A stretch of DNA of 64,000 nucleotides from contig JAWQEG010002488.1 of the NCBI GenBank assembly GCA_033782935.1, forward strand, positions 136,501 to 200,500. The letters run 5' to 3'. The position numbers and the translations under genes are program-made. The notes under the pieces are model-generated. The model was not told where the DNA came from, searched no databases, and was given only the letters and a program-made list of their open reading frames with translations. Position 1 is the stretch's first letter. The number at the start of each line of letters is the position of its first letter. This stretch comes from Petrolisthes cinctipes (Eukaryota; Arthropoda; Malacostraca; Decapoda; Porcellanidae). Shown here piece by piece: positions 35,302 to 47,394 of the stretch.

Positions 35302-38300
35302 TGATTGCCGGTTGGATGTCATCTCCTGGAATGTATGTGGTATCACCAGTTATGCTAAGCTCACTCAACTCAAGGCCTATGTTTTTTGTCATCATCCCAG
35401 TGTTATTTTTCTCCAGGAAGCATTTCCAGGACGGCCGCTCACTGCTGGGCAAGCTCCTCCCCTCTCAGGTTATGTGCCATATGTTCATCTGGTAAGGAAT
35501 GGTCTCCTGACTTACATACATAGCTCCTTACCACATCGCCTTCTCCGTACCTCCACTGATCCTGACATGACCTCTCAGCTATTTGAGGTTCTACCTGGGA
35601 ATGGAGTACTCCAACTATGTAATGTCTATTCTGCCCCAGCTAGACTCACTCTTGAGGCTCTTCCTTCTCCAACAGTGCGTGGTATGGTGTATATGGGAGA
35701 TTTTAATGCTCGGCATTCTGATTTGGGTGATGGTACTGGCTCTATTAATCGTAATGGTGTTCGTCTCCTTTAATACATCCACAAGCATCATCTGACACAC
35801 TGGGACACTGGCAGTGCCACTCATTGCCGGGGAGGTACTCTGGATTACATCCTCTCGTCTGGCCTGATAGCATCTCAGGTCCTGTGCTTCTCTGTGCCAG
35901 ACTTATTCTCTGATCACATTGCTTTTCAGTTTCATTATTCTCTAACTGCTGGGTCAGGTGCTTCAGCCACTCGTTTGCGTATTGCTGTGCCCACTAAATA
36001 TTGCCCGACTTACATCTTATTTATGGCCCATGTATTCCCTACATTTGACATATCATCAGCTGAACAGTTGTACTCTGATCTTGTATCTGCTACTCATGAC
36101 TTTTATAGGCTATACATCTCCCGGCCACACCTCCAGCATCGCCATACTGCCCACTCCTGGACGCTGGATGCACGGATACAGGAGGCAAAGGAGGAGGCTG
36201 AACGTGATGGCCTATTGTTTCAAGCCAACCCAACCCCTGACCTACTCCATCGTTACCAGATGTCTAGGGACGCTTTAGTTGCCCTGCAGGATTGTGGTCA
36301 CACTGAGTCTTGGCAGCGGTTCACGGACAGCATCAACCAGCAAACAAGTGTGGCTTCTATGTGGTACCTCATCCGTCGGGTTGTTAAAATGACACCGGCC
36401 ACTGCTCGTCATCACACTCCTGCCGACTATGCCAAACAACTTGTCAATGCCTGGTCAGAACAATCTACCCCAGCCAGTCTACCCATCCACATACAAGATG
36501 CACTCGCTTCCCGTGCTGCTGTCTATCGGCTACGTCTAATGTCTGCTCTGTTACAAGATGATGACGATGATGCAGAGGAGATAACTGAGGAGGAGTTGCG
36601 CCGTGCTCTCATTCGGGGTAGAGCTTCTTCCCCTGGTGATGATGGTATTACTTATGCTGTGCTTCGCCTACTTCAACAAGTTCCTGGGAACCCTCTACTT
36701 CGACTGTACAATCTTTGTCTTCGTGACGGTTGTGTACCACGAGCTTGGAACAGCAGCACAATAATACCCATCCCTAAGCCCGGCACTGCGAAGTTCAGGC
36801 CTTTTTCCCTTACTTCCTGTTTCTTTAAGGTTATGGAGAGAATCTTACTCAATTGTCTCATGTACAGACTGCAGGATCGCCTTTCTCCATGGCTGTTTGG
36901 TTTCCTTCCCCAGCGGAGCACACATCACTGCCTAGTCGACCTGTACTCTCGCCTTTCCAGGGACAGTGTGGTGGCCTTCATTGACCTTCGAAGTGCCTTC
37001 GATGTTGCTAATAGAGACGTCATTTTGGATCAACTGGTTGACTTTGGGATAAAGAGTAATCTACTACGGTGGATTCGGGGCTACCTGAGTAACAGGACCT
37101 CCCGTGTGTTTTTCAGTGGTGCACTCAGTCCTTTGCGCAGTTTTCATCTTGGTACGCCTCAAGGTGGTGTTCTCAGCCCATTGTTATTTAATATTCTGAT
37201 GCATCGGTTGCTCACTTCTCTCCCTGATATTCCTAGAACTACAATTACGTGCTATGCTGATAATATCTGTGTTCATTCTACCTCACCAAGGGATCTCCAG
37301 CGGTTTCTTGACTCCTTCTCTGTGGCCTCCTCTCACTGTGGCATTATTGTCTCCCCAGATAAGAGCAGAATATTCACCTGCCGCCTTCCTCAAGCTCAGC
37401 CAGTGTTCACCATTGGAGGGACTGTCATTCCCATGTTGTCCCAGTACTGCTACCTGGGTGCGCCAGTCAATATTTGGCCAATTGTCCCTGCCAAACCTCA
37501 AGACCATCCCATTGTCCAGGACTTATTGGGTCGTCTCCAGCGCCGACTTACACCACTTCAATGGCTCACTAACAACTCCTCGGGCATCTCCATCCCAGTA
37601 GCCAGGACCATCTATATTGCTTTTATCCGTTCAGTTGTTGATTATCTTTCCCCTGCTTTGATTCAACTTCCTAGGGCTACTCTGGAAACTTTAGAAAAAT
37701 TTCAGAATAGAGCAATGAGAATTATTCTCGGCTGTCCAATGTCGACCAGGATAGTGAACATGCAGCGTGAGTTGCGTCTTCCCCCATTAGTGGAGAGAAT
37801 TTATTCTAATGTTACTTGCTTCACTGTCAAGTGCCTCCATTTCCCACATCTTTCACCCCATTACTCTCAGTTAGTCAGGACTTCTCTTAGACCAAACTAC
37901 CCGGTCCCTCCCATACTGCCTGCTGGACGTACTCTTATAAGGTCTGTTTCCTCTGTGCTCCGTGGTCTTAATATAGATATAATGGTTGCAGACGTCCCCC
38001 CAGTGCCCCCTCCATGGATGCTACCAACACCTGATGTGAGCTTTACACCTACTTCCAAGTCGGAGCTGCCTTCTCTACAGCAGCAGTTGGCTCTGGAACA
38101 CATAGAAACAGTGACTTCCTCCATCACAGATCCATACTGCCTCTACACTGATGGCTTATTGCAGGTGGATGGTGCAGCAGGTTGTGCTGTTTTCTCGCCT
38201 GACCTGGAGTCACCTCCAGGGGGCTGGGTTGGCCGTCGTCTCTGTAACTAATGTAGCTCAACATTGTGTGAACTGTATGCCATTCTGGATGCTGTTAGTG

Positions 38301-38983
38301 TTGTTTGTCAACGTGGAGTGAATGCTGCCATTTTTTGTGACTCCAAACCTGCCCTTCATTCCCTCTCTAGTGTTCAGCCCACACACTCTACTGTTATTCA
38401 GCAGATTTTATCGTTTTGGGCCTTATTGCGTCACCGTAACTTGACTGTCAAATTTCTATGGGTGCCATCCCATGTAGGTTTACGTCACAATGGTACAGTT
38501 GACAGACTCGCAAAGGAAGCCTGCCATCTGCCTCCTCGTGGTGCTGGACGTCCTCTCTCCCTGACATGTTACCTCTCTAAAGTCCGCTCCGCCGCTCTCC
38601 TCCCTGTACGGCGACACAGGGATGCAGAGAGGCCCTTCAGCATCTCCATCACCCATTACGAGTCGGTCTGCCATCACAAATATTCCTACCGTCGTCGAGG
38701 CCTCATGGTTCGGAGGCACAATGTAGTCTCTGCTCGTTTGAAGCTTGGCTACCGGCCACCGTGGCAGGTTGCTGGGATGCAGGGTGAGCCTCCCTTAACT
38801 GAGTGTCGCTTGTGTCGAGTGCCTCGTGCTAACACTATAGAGCACTATTGCCTAGCCTGCCCCACTGTCCGACACTTGCTTCCCCAGTACCTGCCACTTG
38901 ATGTGGTTTGTCGACACCTGCTGAACCATCATGTTCTGGAGGAACTTCTGGTGCGCCACCCTCGTTTTGGTGGATTTAAGTAG
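35295..38983 (+). pseudogene. nLTR-C ORF2: endonuclease - reverse transcriptase - RNase H
   Basis: The endonuclease starts near 35310 (CRLDVISWNVCGI) with VIFLQEAF, YMGDFNARHSDLG and FSDHIAFQF. The reverse transcriptase has ASSPGDDGITYAVLR, FRPFSLTSCFFKVME, VAFIDLRSAFD and GTPQGGVLSPLLF. At 37254-37265 the catalytic box reads YADN instead of YADD, so the second Asp of the pair is lost (GAT-AAT). RNase H follows (CLYTDG, CELYAILDAV, FCDSKPALHSL, WVPSHVG) and then a Cys/His tail (CRLCRVPR, EHYCLAC). In-frame stops at 35771 (TAA) and 38249 (TAA). RNase H places it in the I group. Length is close to a complete ORF2. Confidence 0.85.
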
Positions 38984-39158
38984 GTCATGATGTAAATATT
39001 TGTCTGTATGCTTGTGCTTCATTCTGTTATGTTTTCGTGATGTGAGTGTGTGTGCGCATGTGTGTGTGCTTGTGTGTCTATGTGGTCATTGGGTTCTCGT
39101 GAGTCCCGCCTACCCTTGTGTACTGTTGTCTGCCTATTGACTGACGCTACGGCGCAAT

Positions 39159-39691
39159 GAATTCGCTGAACGGAAATCAGCGCGATACTCAGACAAGGTT
39201 TTAGAAAAACCTCTGAGTAGGGATTCCTTTAGTAGACCATAATCAGCTGTAATTTCCGGAGATAAAGAGGTGTATATATCAACGGCCTTACCCGTTAAAA
39301 CACTACCAAGTCTAACAGCCAAAGTATCATCACTTACATTTAATAGGCTTGCGATTCGTTCAAACCTAACTAGGTATGTAGCCATATCCTCCCCATCTCT
39401 ATAGATGGGAAGACTAGGCCGTGAAATGTCTGTTGGAACATTAACAGGACTGGATTTCAACTTGGCCATCTCTAATTCGTGCTGTAATCTGACTTTCTCC
39501 TGCTCTGTTTCGTGTTGTAACCTGTCTTTCTCCTGTTCTGTTTTCATCTTAGCAATATGCAACTCTCTTTCCCTAGCTCTTTCCTCTCTAGCAATAGCTT
39601 GCTGATTTATGACATACTGTGCTATGTCTGCATCAGACAATTTAAGGGCCTCAGCCTGAAGTTTGAGGGTTTCAAAAAAATAATCTCCCAT
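39159..39691 (-). pseudogene. Gmr1-like gag, N-terminal part
   Basis: ATG at 39691 (MGDYFFETLKLQAEALKL). A long charged helix follows (EERARERELHIAKMKTEQEK, then two near-identical 'HETEQEKVRLQ' repeats), then the capsid-like SLPIYRDGEDMATYLVRFER, LGSVLTGKAVDIYTSL and LLRGFSKTLSEYRADFRS, where nLTR-C cuts it. This 'D...YL.RFER...L.GKA...Y..L' pattern is typical of gag in this group. Zinc knuckle and C-terminus are missing. Confidence 0.75.
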
Positions 39692-40025
39692 TCTGAAGTT
39701 CAGGAAGATAATTAGTATATAAACACACAATGAGTCGTACCAAAAGAGTGATCAAGTAGTGGCTCTACTTAATTAGTTAAAAAATAACAAGGTAGGGATG
39801 GATTACCCCTAACTAGACTTGCAGAAGCTTGTTCAAAAAGGGAAATGATGAATCTTACCATAAAAGGATAGCAACTCTTCACTTACAGAAGACACGTTAA
39901 CTACCACTGGTAATCAATAAACTAATAATTCAATAATGTCATCTTCCGGGCCCCAAGGACAGATAACACCGGCAGGACTAGTTCCCGGCGGAACACAAAC
40001 ACTCTACCAAGTGGAAGCTTAGAAT

Positions 40026-40043
40026 CCTGGCGAGGTCGCCAGA
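40026..40043 (-). promoter_or_regulatory. Primer-binding site of the Gmr1-like element
   Basis: On the minus strand the LTR end CCTGACA is followed by TC and TGGCGACCTCGCCAGG. TGGCGACC-type sites directly after the LTR are common in Ty3/gypsy elements and would pair with the 3' end of a host tRNA. The tRNA was not identified. Confidence 0.55.
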
Positions 40044-40521
40044 TGTCAGGGCCAGGATCTTTTATCAACCAGAGGCTTCCAAATGGGGTCAGAGAAACTC
40101 AGACAAAAAAACTTAAAACACATGTATTCATATTACAGAACAGCTGCATAACATCCCTAGCCACAACTCTTCTCAGACGGTAGTACTCCAACACCAATAT
40201 CCCACTGCACCATCACAATACATTACCCAAGTAACTTCCTCTTTCCAATAACTGTAGACTCTGGACCAATACCCAAACGGAGTGTTGCAGGATTGCTCGA
40301 CACTGGAAGAGGTGATGAGCGAGGGGGCAATGATGCAGTAGTAACAGCTGTGGTATCTGGTGTTCCCAAAGTAGTGTCTGCTGTTGGGTAGGTTGCTGGG
40401 ACGCCTCTATGGCCGGCCCTTGGCAAAAGTAGAGTCCTCTCGAGAGAGTGGTGAGTGTAGACTGACTATCTCGCACTCCTTAACCTCGAGGTAAATTACG
40501 GTACAGGCTCGACCCCTTACA
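40044..40521 (-). repeat. 5' LTR of the Gmr1-like element (478 bp)
   Basis: On the minus strand it begins TGTAAGGGGTCG and ends GGCCCTGACA, giving the TG...CA ends and a short imperfect inverted repeat (TGTAAGG/CCTGACA) expected for LTRs. It sits just before the primer-binding site and 350 bases before the gag ATG. No second LTR in the window, so the boundaries rest on these ends only. Confidence 0.6.
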
Positions 40522-40940
40522 AAGAAAGACCTAACACCATAAACTAATAGCTCGAAAAGGGGAACAGAATCCTGGAAAGAGATAAACTATCTCGAAATTA
40601 TGAGTTATCCACTTACAAAGACAAATTAGAGAGAACAAAAAAAATGTGTTGAGAAACTGGCAATAAATAAATAAATAATAAATAATGAATAATCTACTGG
40701 TGCTGTAAAACAATTATAATATCTTTAAATTTAAAAACTATGAATAAAATGCCAAGGGAATCAATGCTCATACAAATTAATACATAAAGCAGGGAGAATT
40801 TATATTGAATGTATTAGAATTTTAACAAGTAATTATCTTTATGAGGCAGCTGTTGACATACATACAAGCACCAGGTATAAACACTGTTGAAAAAATGACA
40901 AAAACAAAAATATATATATATATATATTTACAGTGTCTTT
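40522..40940. other. AT-rich, no gene seen
   Basis: Flank beyond the LTR, with a short (TA)n at 40911-40928. Confidence 0.45.
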
Positions 40941-40944
40941 AAAT

Positions 40945-41095
40945 AAAGGGGGTGTGGGAATAGGGGGACAGGCTTGGGGGGAATTTAGGGGGTTGTGGGA
41001 GTAGGGGGACAGGCTTGGGGGGGGGGGGAATAGGGGACAGGCTTTCTACCCACCCCAAGCCTGTCCCCTACTCCTGCACCCCCTTAAGGACCCTG
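40945..41095. repeat. G-rich/C-rich inverted cassette, copy 3
   Basis: GGGGGTGTGGGAATAGGG..., TTGGGGGGGGGGGGAATAGG, then the inverted CAAGCCTGTCCCCTACTCC; same layout as at 1673. Confidence 0.7.
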
Positions 41096-41099
41096 TGAT

Positions 41100-41345
41100 C
41101 GTGTATGAGAATTGGAGGCTTCTGATTCCTCCTGATTATGCCACGAAACAAACAAGCTCCTTCCATATAGGTGTGTGTGTGTGTGTTTGGAGGCTTCTGA
41201 TTCCTCCTGACCATGCCACCAAACAAACAACCTCCTTCCATATAGGTGTGTGTGTGTGTGTGTTTGGAGGCTTCTGATTCCTCCTGACCATGCCACCAAA
41301 CAAACAAGCTCCTTCCATATAGGTGTGTGTGTGTGTGTTTTGTGG
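41100..41345 (-). repeat. Tandem repeat with embedded (GT)n, inverted relative to 430-672
   Basis: Three units: GGAGGCTTCTGATTCCTCCT, ATGCCACCAAACAAAC, CTCCTTCCATATAGG, (GT)n. Confidence 0.8.
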
Positions 41346-41940
41346 CAATATTTGAAGGACGCATTTACCTCCAATTTTCTTACTACATCACGGTTAACAT
41401 AAATAACTGATGAAGAAGACAAGGGAATAAATCATAATAATAATAATAATAATGAAAATAATAAAATTTTATCACCAGTATAAGAAGTGAGTTTTATTTT
41501 CATGACAAATCAACATATTTCTGATTATTTTTTCTCTTTTAATTCAGAGAGAGAGAGAGAGAGAAACAAAAAATTACTATCTTTTTTTTTCGTTAGAGAG
41601 AGACCACCATTTTTTTTTTTTTTTTTTTTTTTTTCCTGACATACTCTGCGTGACTTAATTGCATTCCAAAATATCAAAAGCATACTACAGTAATCCCTTA
41701 AGGGGGTGCGGGAATAGGAGGACAGGCTTGGAGTGGGTAGAAAGCCTGTCCCCTCTTCCCGCACCCCCCTAACCCCCCCCCCCAAGCCTGTCCCCTTACT
41801 CTCGCACCCCCCAAGCCTGTCCCATACTCCCGCACCCCTCTAAGCCCCTCCCACTTTTCCCGCACCCCCTTAGGGAACCCTGTGTGTGATGTAATCAGAA
41901 TATTGGAGGTAAATGTGTCCTTCAAATATTGCCAGGAAAC
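41341..41940. repeat. Inverted repeat, 50-bp arms
   Basis: 41341-41392 (GGCAATATTTGAAGGAC, TTACCTCCAAT) is mirrored at 41885-41937. The tandem unit continues outward from both arms, so the two flanks form a palindromic arrangement around 41640. The centre has (AGAG)n, a T-run at 41611-41634 and a C-rich cassette. Confidence 0.65.
41698..41880. repeat. G-rich/C-rich inverted cassette, copy 4
   Basis: GGGGGTGCGGGAATAGGAGG followed by AAAGCCTGTCCCC and repeated CCCGCACCCC words. Confidence 0.7.
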
Positions 41941-43025
41941 ACACACACACCTATATGGAAGGAGGTTGTTTGTTTGGTGGCATGGTCAGGAGGAATCAGA
42001 AGTCTTCAATTTCCATACACGATCACAGGGTCCTTAAACGCACCCCCCTCCCCCCTGTCCGTCTACAAGTTATGCCCCCCTCCATCTCCCCTGTCTGTCT
42101 ACAAGTTATGCCCCCCTCCATCCCCCCGTCTAAAAGTTATGCCCCCCCTGTCTACAAGTTGTGCCCCCCTTTATAAATAAAGTGGCTAGGCATCTCGAAC
42201 GAAATAGGACATGATTTTTGAACCCATCCTATAATTTTCCGACTTTCTTACATTATTCTTCTTATGTTTCGTTCTCCTCTTTCTCAAAACAGGAATATAA
42301 TTATTTATATTGATATGCGTGTATGTTTATTATAAAAATACGTGTGTGTGTGTGTTCTTACCTATTTGTATCTTTACAGGATTGAGTCAAGCTCGTAATG
42401 TCCCGTATACTAAAATCCTATTCTCATATTTTTCTTTAAAGATATGCATGGTTTGACACACACCACTTCTTATGGATGGTAATTTGTTCCATGTGTGTGT
42501 GTGTGTGTGTGTGTGTGTTGTGAAAGGCGGCAGACATACTAAAAGAAAAAACACCTCACGCTCTCTCTCTCTGTGTCTTTAGAATAACATCATGTAATTT
42601 CCGTAGAATTAATTCATCTTTTTTCACCACGTTCCATCCACACCCTACATCCAAAAATGTGGGTCTTGGGAATAGGTAAAAAATGTTGTCGAATCCCACA
42701 TTTGACCTATGGGTGTGTAAGAATAGGTCATATGGGTGGGGTTGCCAGAAGGGGGCTAAATTTGAACCGATTTTTGACCATGAAGATCTATTTGGATTTG
42801 GATGAAATTTGGAATGGAAGTACAGTTGGTAAATTGGGCTAGATATTTTTTTCATTTTGTTATATGACCCTCTATGAAAGTTATGCCAATTTTCGTTTCT
42901 CAAAAAACGGACCAAATTATAACAATGATAAAAATAATGTTCAATGATTAATTAATGTTTGAACATGAATGATATCTAATACCAAAGACTCACTCATACA
43001 ACAAACAACAAAATTAATGTCACTC

Positions 43026-43072
<47 letters not shown>

Positions 43073-43099
43073 GCTATGTGAGTAACGTATGTGTATTCG

Positions 43100-43131
<32 letters not shown>

Positions 43132-43800
43132 TGAATGTGTGTGTGTGTGTGTGTGTCTGTGAGTGAGTAACGTATATGCAAATGCATTCCTATATTCTCA
43201 TGACTTTGTGTGTGTGTGTGTGTGTGTAACGTAGGCCTATGTGTGTGTGCATTCGTATATTCTCATGACTGTGTGTGTGTGGGGGGGGGGGCATCGTATC
43301 AGTAGACTACCACACCATCGTATACACCACCACAGATGATGTTCTTGCATAATACATACGACCTTCATTAGCCGTGTAAATGACTTATGGTTGAATTATT
43401 TAAGGGGGTGTGGGAATAGGGGGACAAGCTTGGGGGGGTTTAGGGAGGTGCGGGAGTAGGGGACAGGCTTGAAGGGTGCAAGAATAGGGGGACAGGCTTG
43501 GGGGGGGGGGAGTTTAGGAAGGTGCGGGAATAGGGGACAGGCTTTCTACCCACCCGAAGCCTGTCCCCCTATTCCCGCACCCCCCAAATCCCCCCCCCCA
43601 AGCCTGTTCCCTACTCCTGTACCCACTTAATAGAGTTTGTGAATACGGATACTCAGCTTTTAAAAAATAATGAAGGCTTACAAGTGTGGTTGGTTGGTTG
43701 GTTGGGAAGCTAACAAACCAATACCACTGTGGAATCAACCCATAAAGTTAGGAGTCGATTCCAAAGTAGTATTGGTTTGTTAGCTTCCCATCCACCCACC
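41938..43800 (+). repeat. Composite dispersed repeat, second copy of 595-1990
   Basis: In the same order as at the left edge: tandem unit (41938-42012), the 1 kb block (42008-42957), a microsatellite insertion (43020-43290), a G-rich cassette (43400-43630) and the hairpin unit (43703-43790). At the left locus the minisatellite follows; here only TCCACCCACCTACCC remains. Confidence 0.75.
43020..43290 (+). repeat. (GT)n and (AT)n microsatellites with repeated linker
   Basis: Three (GT)n tracts and one (AT)n tract separated by similar words (GTAACGTATGTG; CATTCGTATATTCTCATGACT twice), so the array grew by duplication. Absent from the copy at 1 kb. Confidence 0.85.
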
Positions 43801-43975
43801 TACCCATGGAAATTAATGTACAAAATATTTTAGTTTCTACGAACCCTTGATGTTACAGGGGTATATACGAATTCCTGTGGCCAACTGTACATCGTTAACT
43901 GTTATAGTGGACCAGTTAATTAACTATTTTCTCAATATAAGGTGACGCTATTCGGTCTTGTCCACAGTATTTGTT

Positions 43976-44239
43976 TTACAGAAGTCTTCGTGCCTCCCTA
44001 TATACTATCTCCCGTGGTATGTGAAGGCATGCTCTTACTATCTCTTGGGGTTCCCCTGTAGTAAATTGCTCTAAATAGTAAAGCTTTTCTTCTTCACTGT
44101 TCATCTTACTGCTTATCATGGTCTCCAATGATCTTATGAAGGATCTGTAATGGGTGTATTCACCTGAGAAATGACCAATTTCCACTTTTTGCATCAAACC
44201 TTTCATGTTATAAGCAACTAGGGTTTCCATTAAACTCAT
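43976..44239 (-). pseudogene. BEL/Pao-type gag fragment
   Basis: The 87-residue frame contains KVEIGHFSGEYTHYRSFIRS, then LETMISSKMNSEEEKLYYLE and TGEPQEIVRACLHIP, REARRLL. This is the pattern 'L.I..F.G....Y..F...FE..I......S...KL.YL......G.A' of the DUF1759 region found in BEL/Pao gag and related polyproteins. No protease or polymerase is nearby, so it is an orphan. The frame begins at an ATG and ends just after the conserved part. Confidence 0.6.
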
Positions 44240-45892
44240 GTCATTACATGCGGCTGTACTATAGGTATACTCGAATCTCCTACCAATTGTTTACCATCAC
44301 CCTTAGGGTATGAAGGGGGGTAATTAACTTGTCTATGACAATGGTTCATATTCTGGTGTGTTAACATGACAGTTAGGTAAATTAAGTTTGTCAATTAACT
44401 GTACAGTCACAATCAAATAACCACCGACACTTTCCTTCAATCGTAGTAAATATCTTGGTAATAAAGAGCAACACGTGTATAATTTTGTAGTACCTCATAA
44501 GTATAATTGAGGGGGTTGAGTTGACGTAAAGTGTTATATGATTATATTTTGATATGATACTAATTTATTTACACAATGGACGGAAAGTGTCGGTGGAATA
44601 TTTGATTGTGGCTGTACACTCTCCAAAAAAAGTATCGGCATTGCTGGCTAGATCCTGCTGAGAAAAAATCGAAGCTACATGTATGACTGTACTGTGGGGT
44701 TGGTATTCCTGTTGGCAATGAGTTGACTCTCATTTTTGTACTAACGTGAAATCCTCTAGCATACATAATTCATGCATTAGGCAAGTAAGAGTTGTGACTT
44801 CATTTTTACAGATATAAGTTATGTGATTTTAATGATTGATGGTTTTGGGGAGGGGAAATTTACTGAATTATTGAATATAATGAGAATGATAACCCAGAGA
44901 ATAAAGTTACCAAATCGGATTTTAACCAAAAAGCAATCTTTGAGTAGATTCGCTGTAACAGTAGTATTTTGTGTTAAATATAATGCAGTTATAGCATAGG
45001 GTAGGATTAAGTAGGCTTATGCTTTTTCTTCTCATAGTTCTAAACAAGGTTTTGTAAAGTAACACAAACATTGCCCTCTCCAGAAAGTGACGTGCATAAA
45101 CAAACATGTGAAGAAACCAACACCTCAAAGCTTCACTCGATAATCTCGGGGCATTAGTCTCAGGCCACGACTGACGGCCTCCTGTCCCGAGGTAGAGGTA
45201 TATTGTAACACCCCTATTTTTATATGTATTGTTATTTAGAATATTTACGGGTATTAGGATAGGCTTTTAGTGTAAGATTATAGGGAGTAGCCAGGCTGAG
45301 ATCATCACTGACGAATAATCTCGGTGGTGGGCTTCTTCTAAAAATGTTAATATGAGAAAAAGTACAAATAATGTTTATAGTTAGAGGTTATAGATGAATA
45401 ATAGAAATAATTATTATAGTTAGGTAAATAGGTGAAATAGAGGAATAATTGAAACTTGGGTAGATTGATAGGGATAGAGAAATACGTGGTGATTAAGAGG
45501 TGAATGTAAAAATGATTAATTGAATACAGGGAATAACCTGCATTTATAATTATAATGTATAATTACGAAGCTAACATTCCTATGCTGTTACCTGCAATTT
45601 AATTGTAACTTACTTAGAAAATTAATTAGATTAGTTAGGGTCTAAAGTCTGGACAGTACATTTTCTTGTTGGCGGAACAATACATGCCTTGTATATGTAA
45701 ACTACAGTAATATAAAACTTTAAACAAGGAAGAAGGCAATGTATTTGAGCACAATAATATGTGTAAATCATGTTATGTAACTCTATACACCAGTAAGGGT
45801 GGAACTGATAGAAATGCCAGAAAATGAAATACGTTTGGTCACTACTTTGCTTAATTAAAGGAGGGAGTGAAGGGGAGGAGAAGAGGCAGTAC
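44240..45892. other. No gene seen; AT-rich with scattered repeat pieces
   Basis: 44575-44632 resembles 110-165. 45145-45195 (ATCTCGGGGC...GTCCCGAGG) forms an imperfect inverted repeat; a similar CTCGGGGC...GCCCCGAG pair lies at 14698-14750. Nothing else recognised. Confidence 0.4.
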
Positions 45893-46415
45893 AGCTCCGG
45901 ACAGATCAATGGTCCACACCCCATCCATCAGCGACTTGGTATGGGCCTCGTCGGATCTGGTAACAGTTGCAGGTGGAGGGAGGGGGGATGTTAGTGGGAG
46001 GGGAGAGAAATGTGGGCGGAGCTATATAGGAGGGTAACGCATGATCAGGTAGAGAGACGTGTGTCAGGAGGAATGAATGAAGAATACACTGTGAACGGTA
46101 TCGAATCACCAATAGTATAAAGCAGGGTTCTTTAAACTTTTTCAGTCGTGACCCAGTTTTTACTATGACATCATTCTCGCGACCCATACAAAAAGATCTT
46201 TTTCAAATGATCAGAATTATCAACCAAAGAAAATACAAGGCCAGAAACTGAAACGTAATATTTATGATTAAAAGAAATATTAACCAGAATTATAAACACT
46301 GCCTCACCTACCCCCCCCCCCTCCCTCTCTCTCTCTCATTCTCTCTCAAGAAGGCTAATATTTGTGCAATGATTTTGTTTTATTGATAATTAAATATATG
46401 AATATTCGATAGATA
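45893..46415. repeat. Inverted copy of 30785-31297
   Basis: Contains the partial hAT element from 46123 (CAGGGTTCTTTAAACTTTTT), its flank GTATAAAG, and the repeat ACAGCTCCGGACAGATCAAT. Confidence 0.75.
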
Positions 46416-46639
46416 GATAGACATACTGCATTAACGTAGGTGGATATAGGAGAGAAGAAATGTGATGATTTGGGGCGAGGGTGAGGGGGAAGAGGGTAAG
46501 ACAAATGAAGGTGATTAGTTGAAAAGTAATAACAAACAAACATAATTAGAATATCTGTTACATTATATCCTTTAAATAAAGGCACTGTCTTTTGTTCACC
46601 ATCGTAGTGGGATAGACTACTTAATATATATCATCCTTT

Positions 46640-46893
46640 GGATATTAGACAGCTATCAATGTATTCCTTTTATCCCTCGTGCTTGCCCCGTAGGGGGGGT
46701 ATTGCCTGTAATGATGTGGGCAATACTTTAAGGGTTTTGGCGCCCCTTCGGCCCCCGCTACTAGCTTATATTTCTTCAACTGTCCCTCATTTCTTCCTAT
46801 TTCATTCTTGGTTGCTGTCACACCTCTCTATCACCTTTTCCTGTTGCTAAATGACCTCGCTGTTGCGCCACCTAATATCAATCAAATCCTTTG
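46640..46893 (+). mobile_element. SINE-like or truncated LINE unit sharing the nLTR-D tail
   Basis: Its last 60 bases (CTATCACC..., GTTGCTAAATGACCTCGCTG, TTGCGCCACC, TAATATCAATCAA) match the 3' end of nLTR-D on the other strand (47403-47448) at roughly 80% by eye. The 180 bases upstream are not in nLTR-D as present here. Either a SINE that borrowed the LINE tail or the 3' region of a longer relative. Confidence 0.45.
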
Positions 46894-47394
46894 TGCTTGT
46901 AGTCCACCCTATTTATCACCTTCTCCCAAGCCCAGCTGTTTTGTTTTCTTTTTCGGCAGAAGACGGTTGAATTCTCTAACTTTTTTAATAATCATATATG
47001 TCAACAAATTCATTAAGCTATTTACCAGGATTTTTTCTTCTAAATATGCATTTCCTTAAAAATAATCGATGTTAAACTTAAATAGGCGCCGCTATATGGC
47101 GTTTTCAATAAACATGGTATAATTTTATGCATAGGCTATATATATTACAGTATCTCTCAAGTAACTGGCAACCTTACACATCCTCCCTACTGTCTTTTCC
47201 CTCTCTTGCTTGCCCTTCCCTCCTTTCTTACCGTTTATCTTTTCTTTCTCATATATTTAACCTTCTCATTCGTTCTTAAAAAGTTTTAATGACATAGGCC
47301 TTTCTCCCTTATCACTTATAGTCCAATTATATGATTCGAAAAACTACGGCTGAGATTATGTTGTTGATCGCATTTTAGTTCTCAATATGTAGAT
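46894..47394. other. No gene seen
   Basis: AT-rich and pyrimidine-rich sequence without motifs. Confidence 0.4.

Larger units (their letters stand above)
33495..39158 (+). mobile_element. nLTR-C: I-type LINE with RNase H, inserted in the Gmr1-like element
   Basis: A GT-rich leader (33600-33840), ORF1, ORF2 (endonuclease, reverse transcriptase, RNase H) and a 3' end GACGCTACGGCGCAAT that joins gypsy gag with no poly(A). The truncated relative at 26314-27149 has the same 3' end plus poly(A), so the tail is missing here. I see no target duplication, and part of gag is absent, so a deletion accompanied or followed insertion. The 5' boundary near 33495 is inferred from where gypsy coding stops. 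Confidence 0.8.
31588..40521 (-). mobile_element. Gmr1-like Ty3/gypsy element, split by nLTR-C and 3'-truncated
   Basis: Minus-strand order: LTR (40044-40521), primer-binding site, gag, [nLTR-C insertion], protease-region remnant, integrase, then the start of reverse transcriptase, where it ends against a 92-bp repeat. Standard Ty3/gypsy elements have integrase last; integrase before reverse transcriptase is known for the Gmr1 group. The 3' part of pol, RNase H and the second LTR are absent, and so is the gag C-terminus at the LINE junction. Confidence 0.75.
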
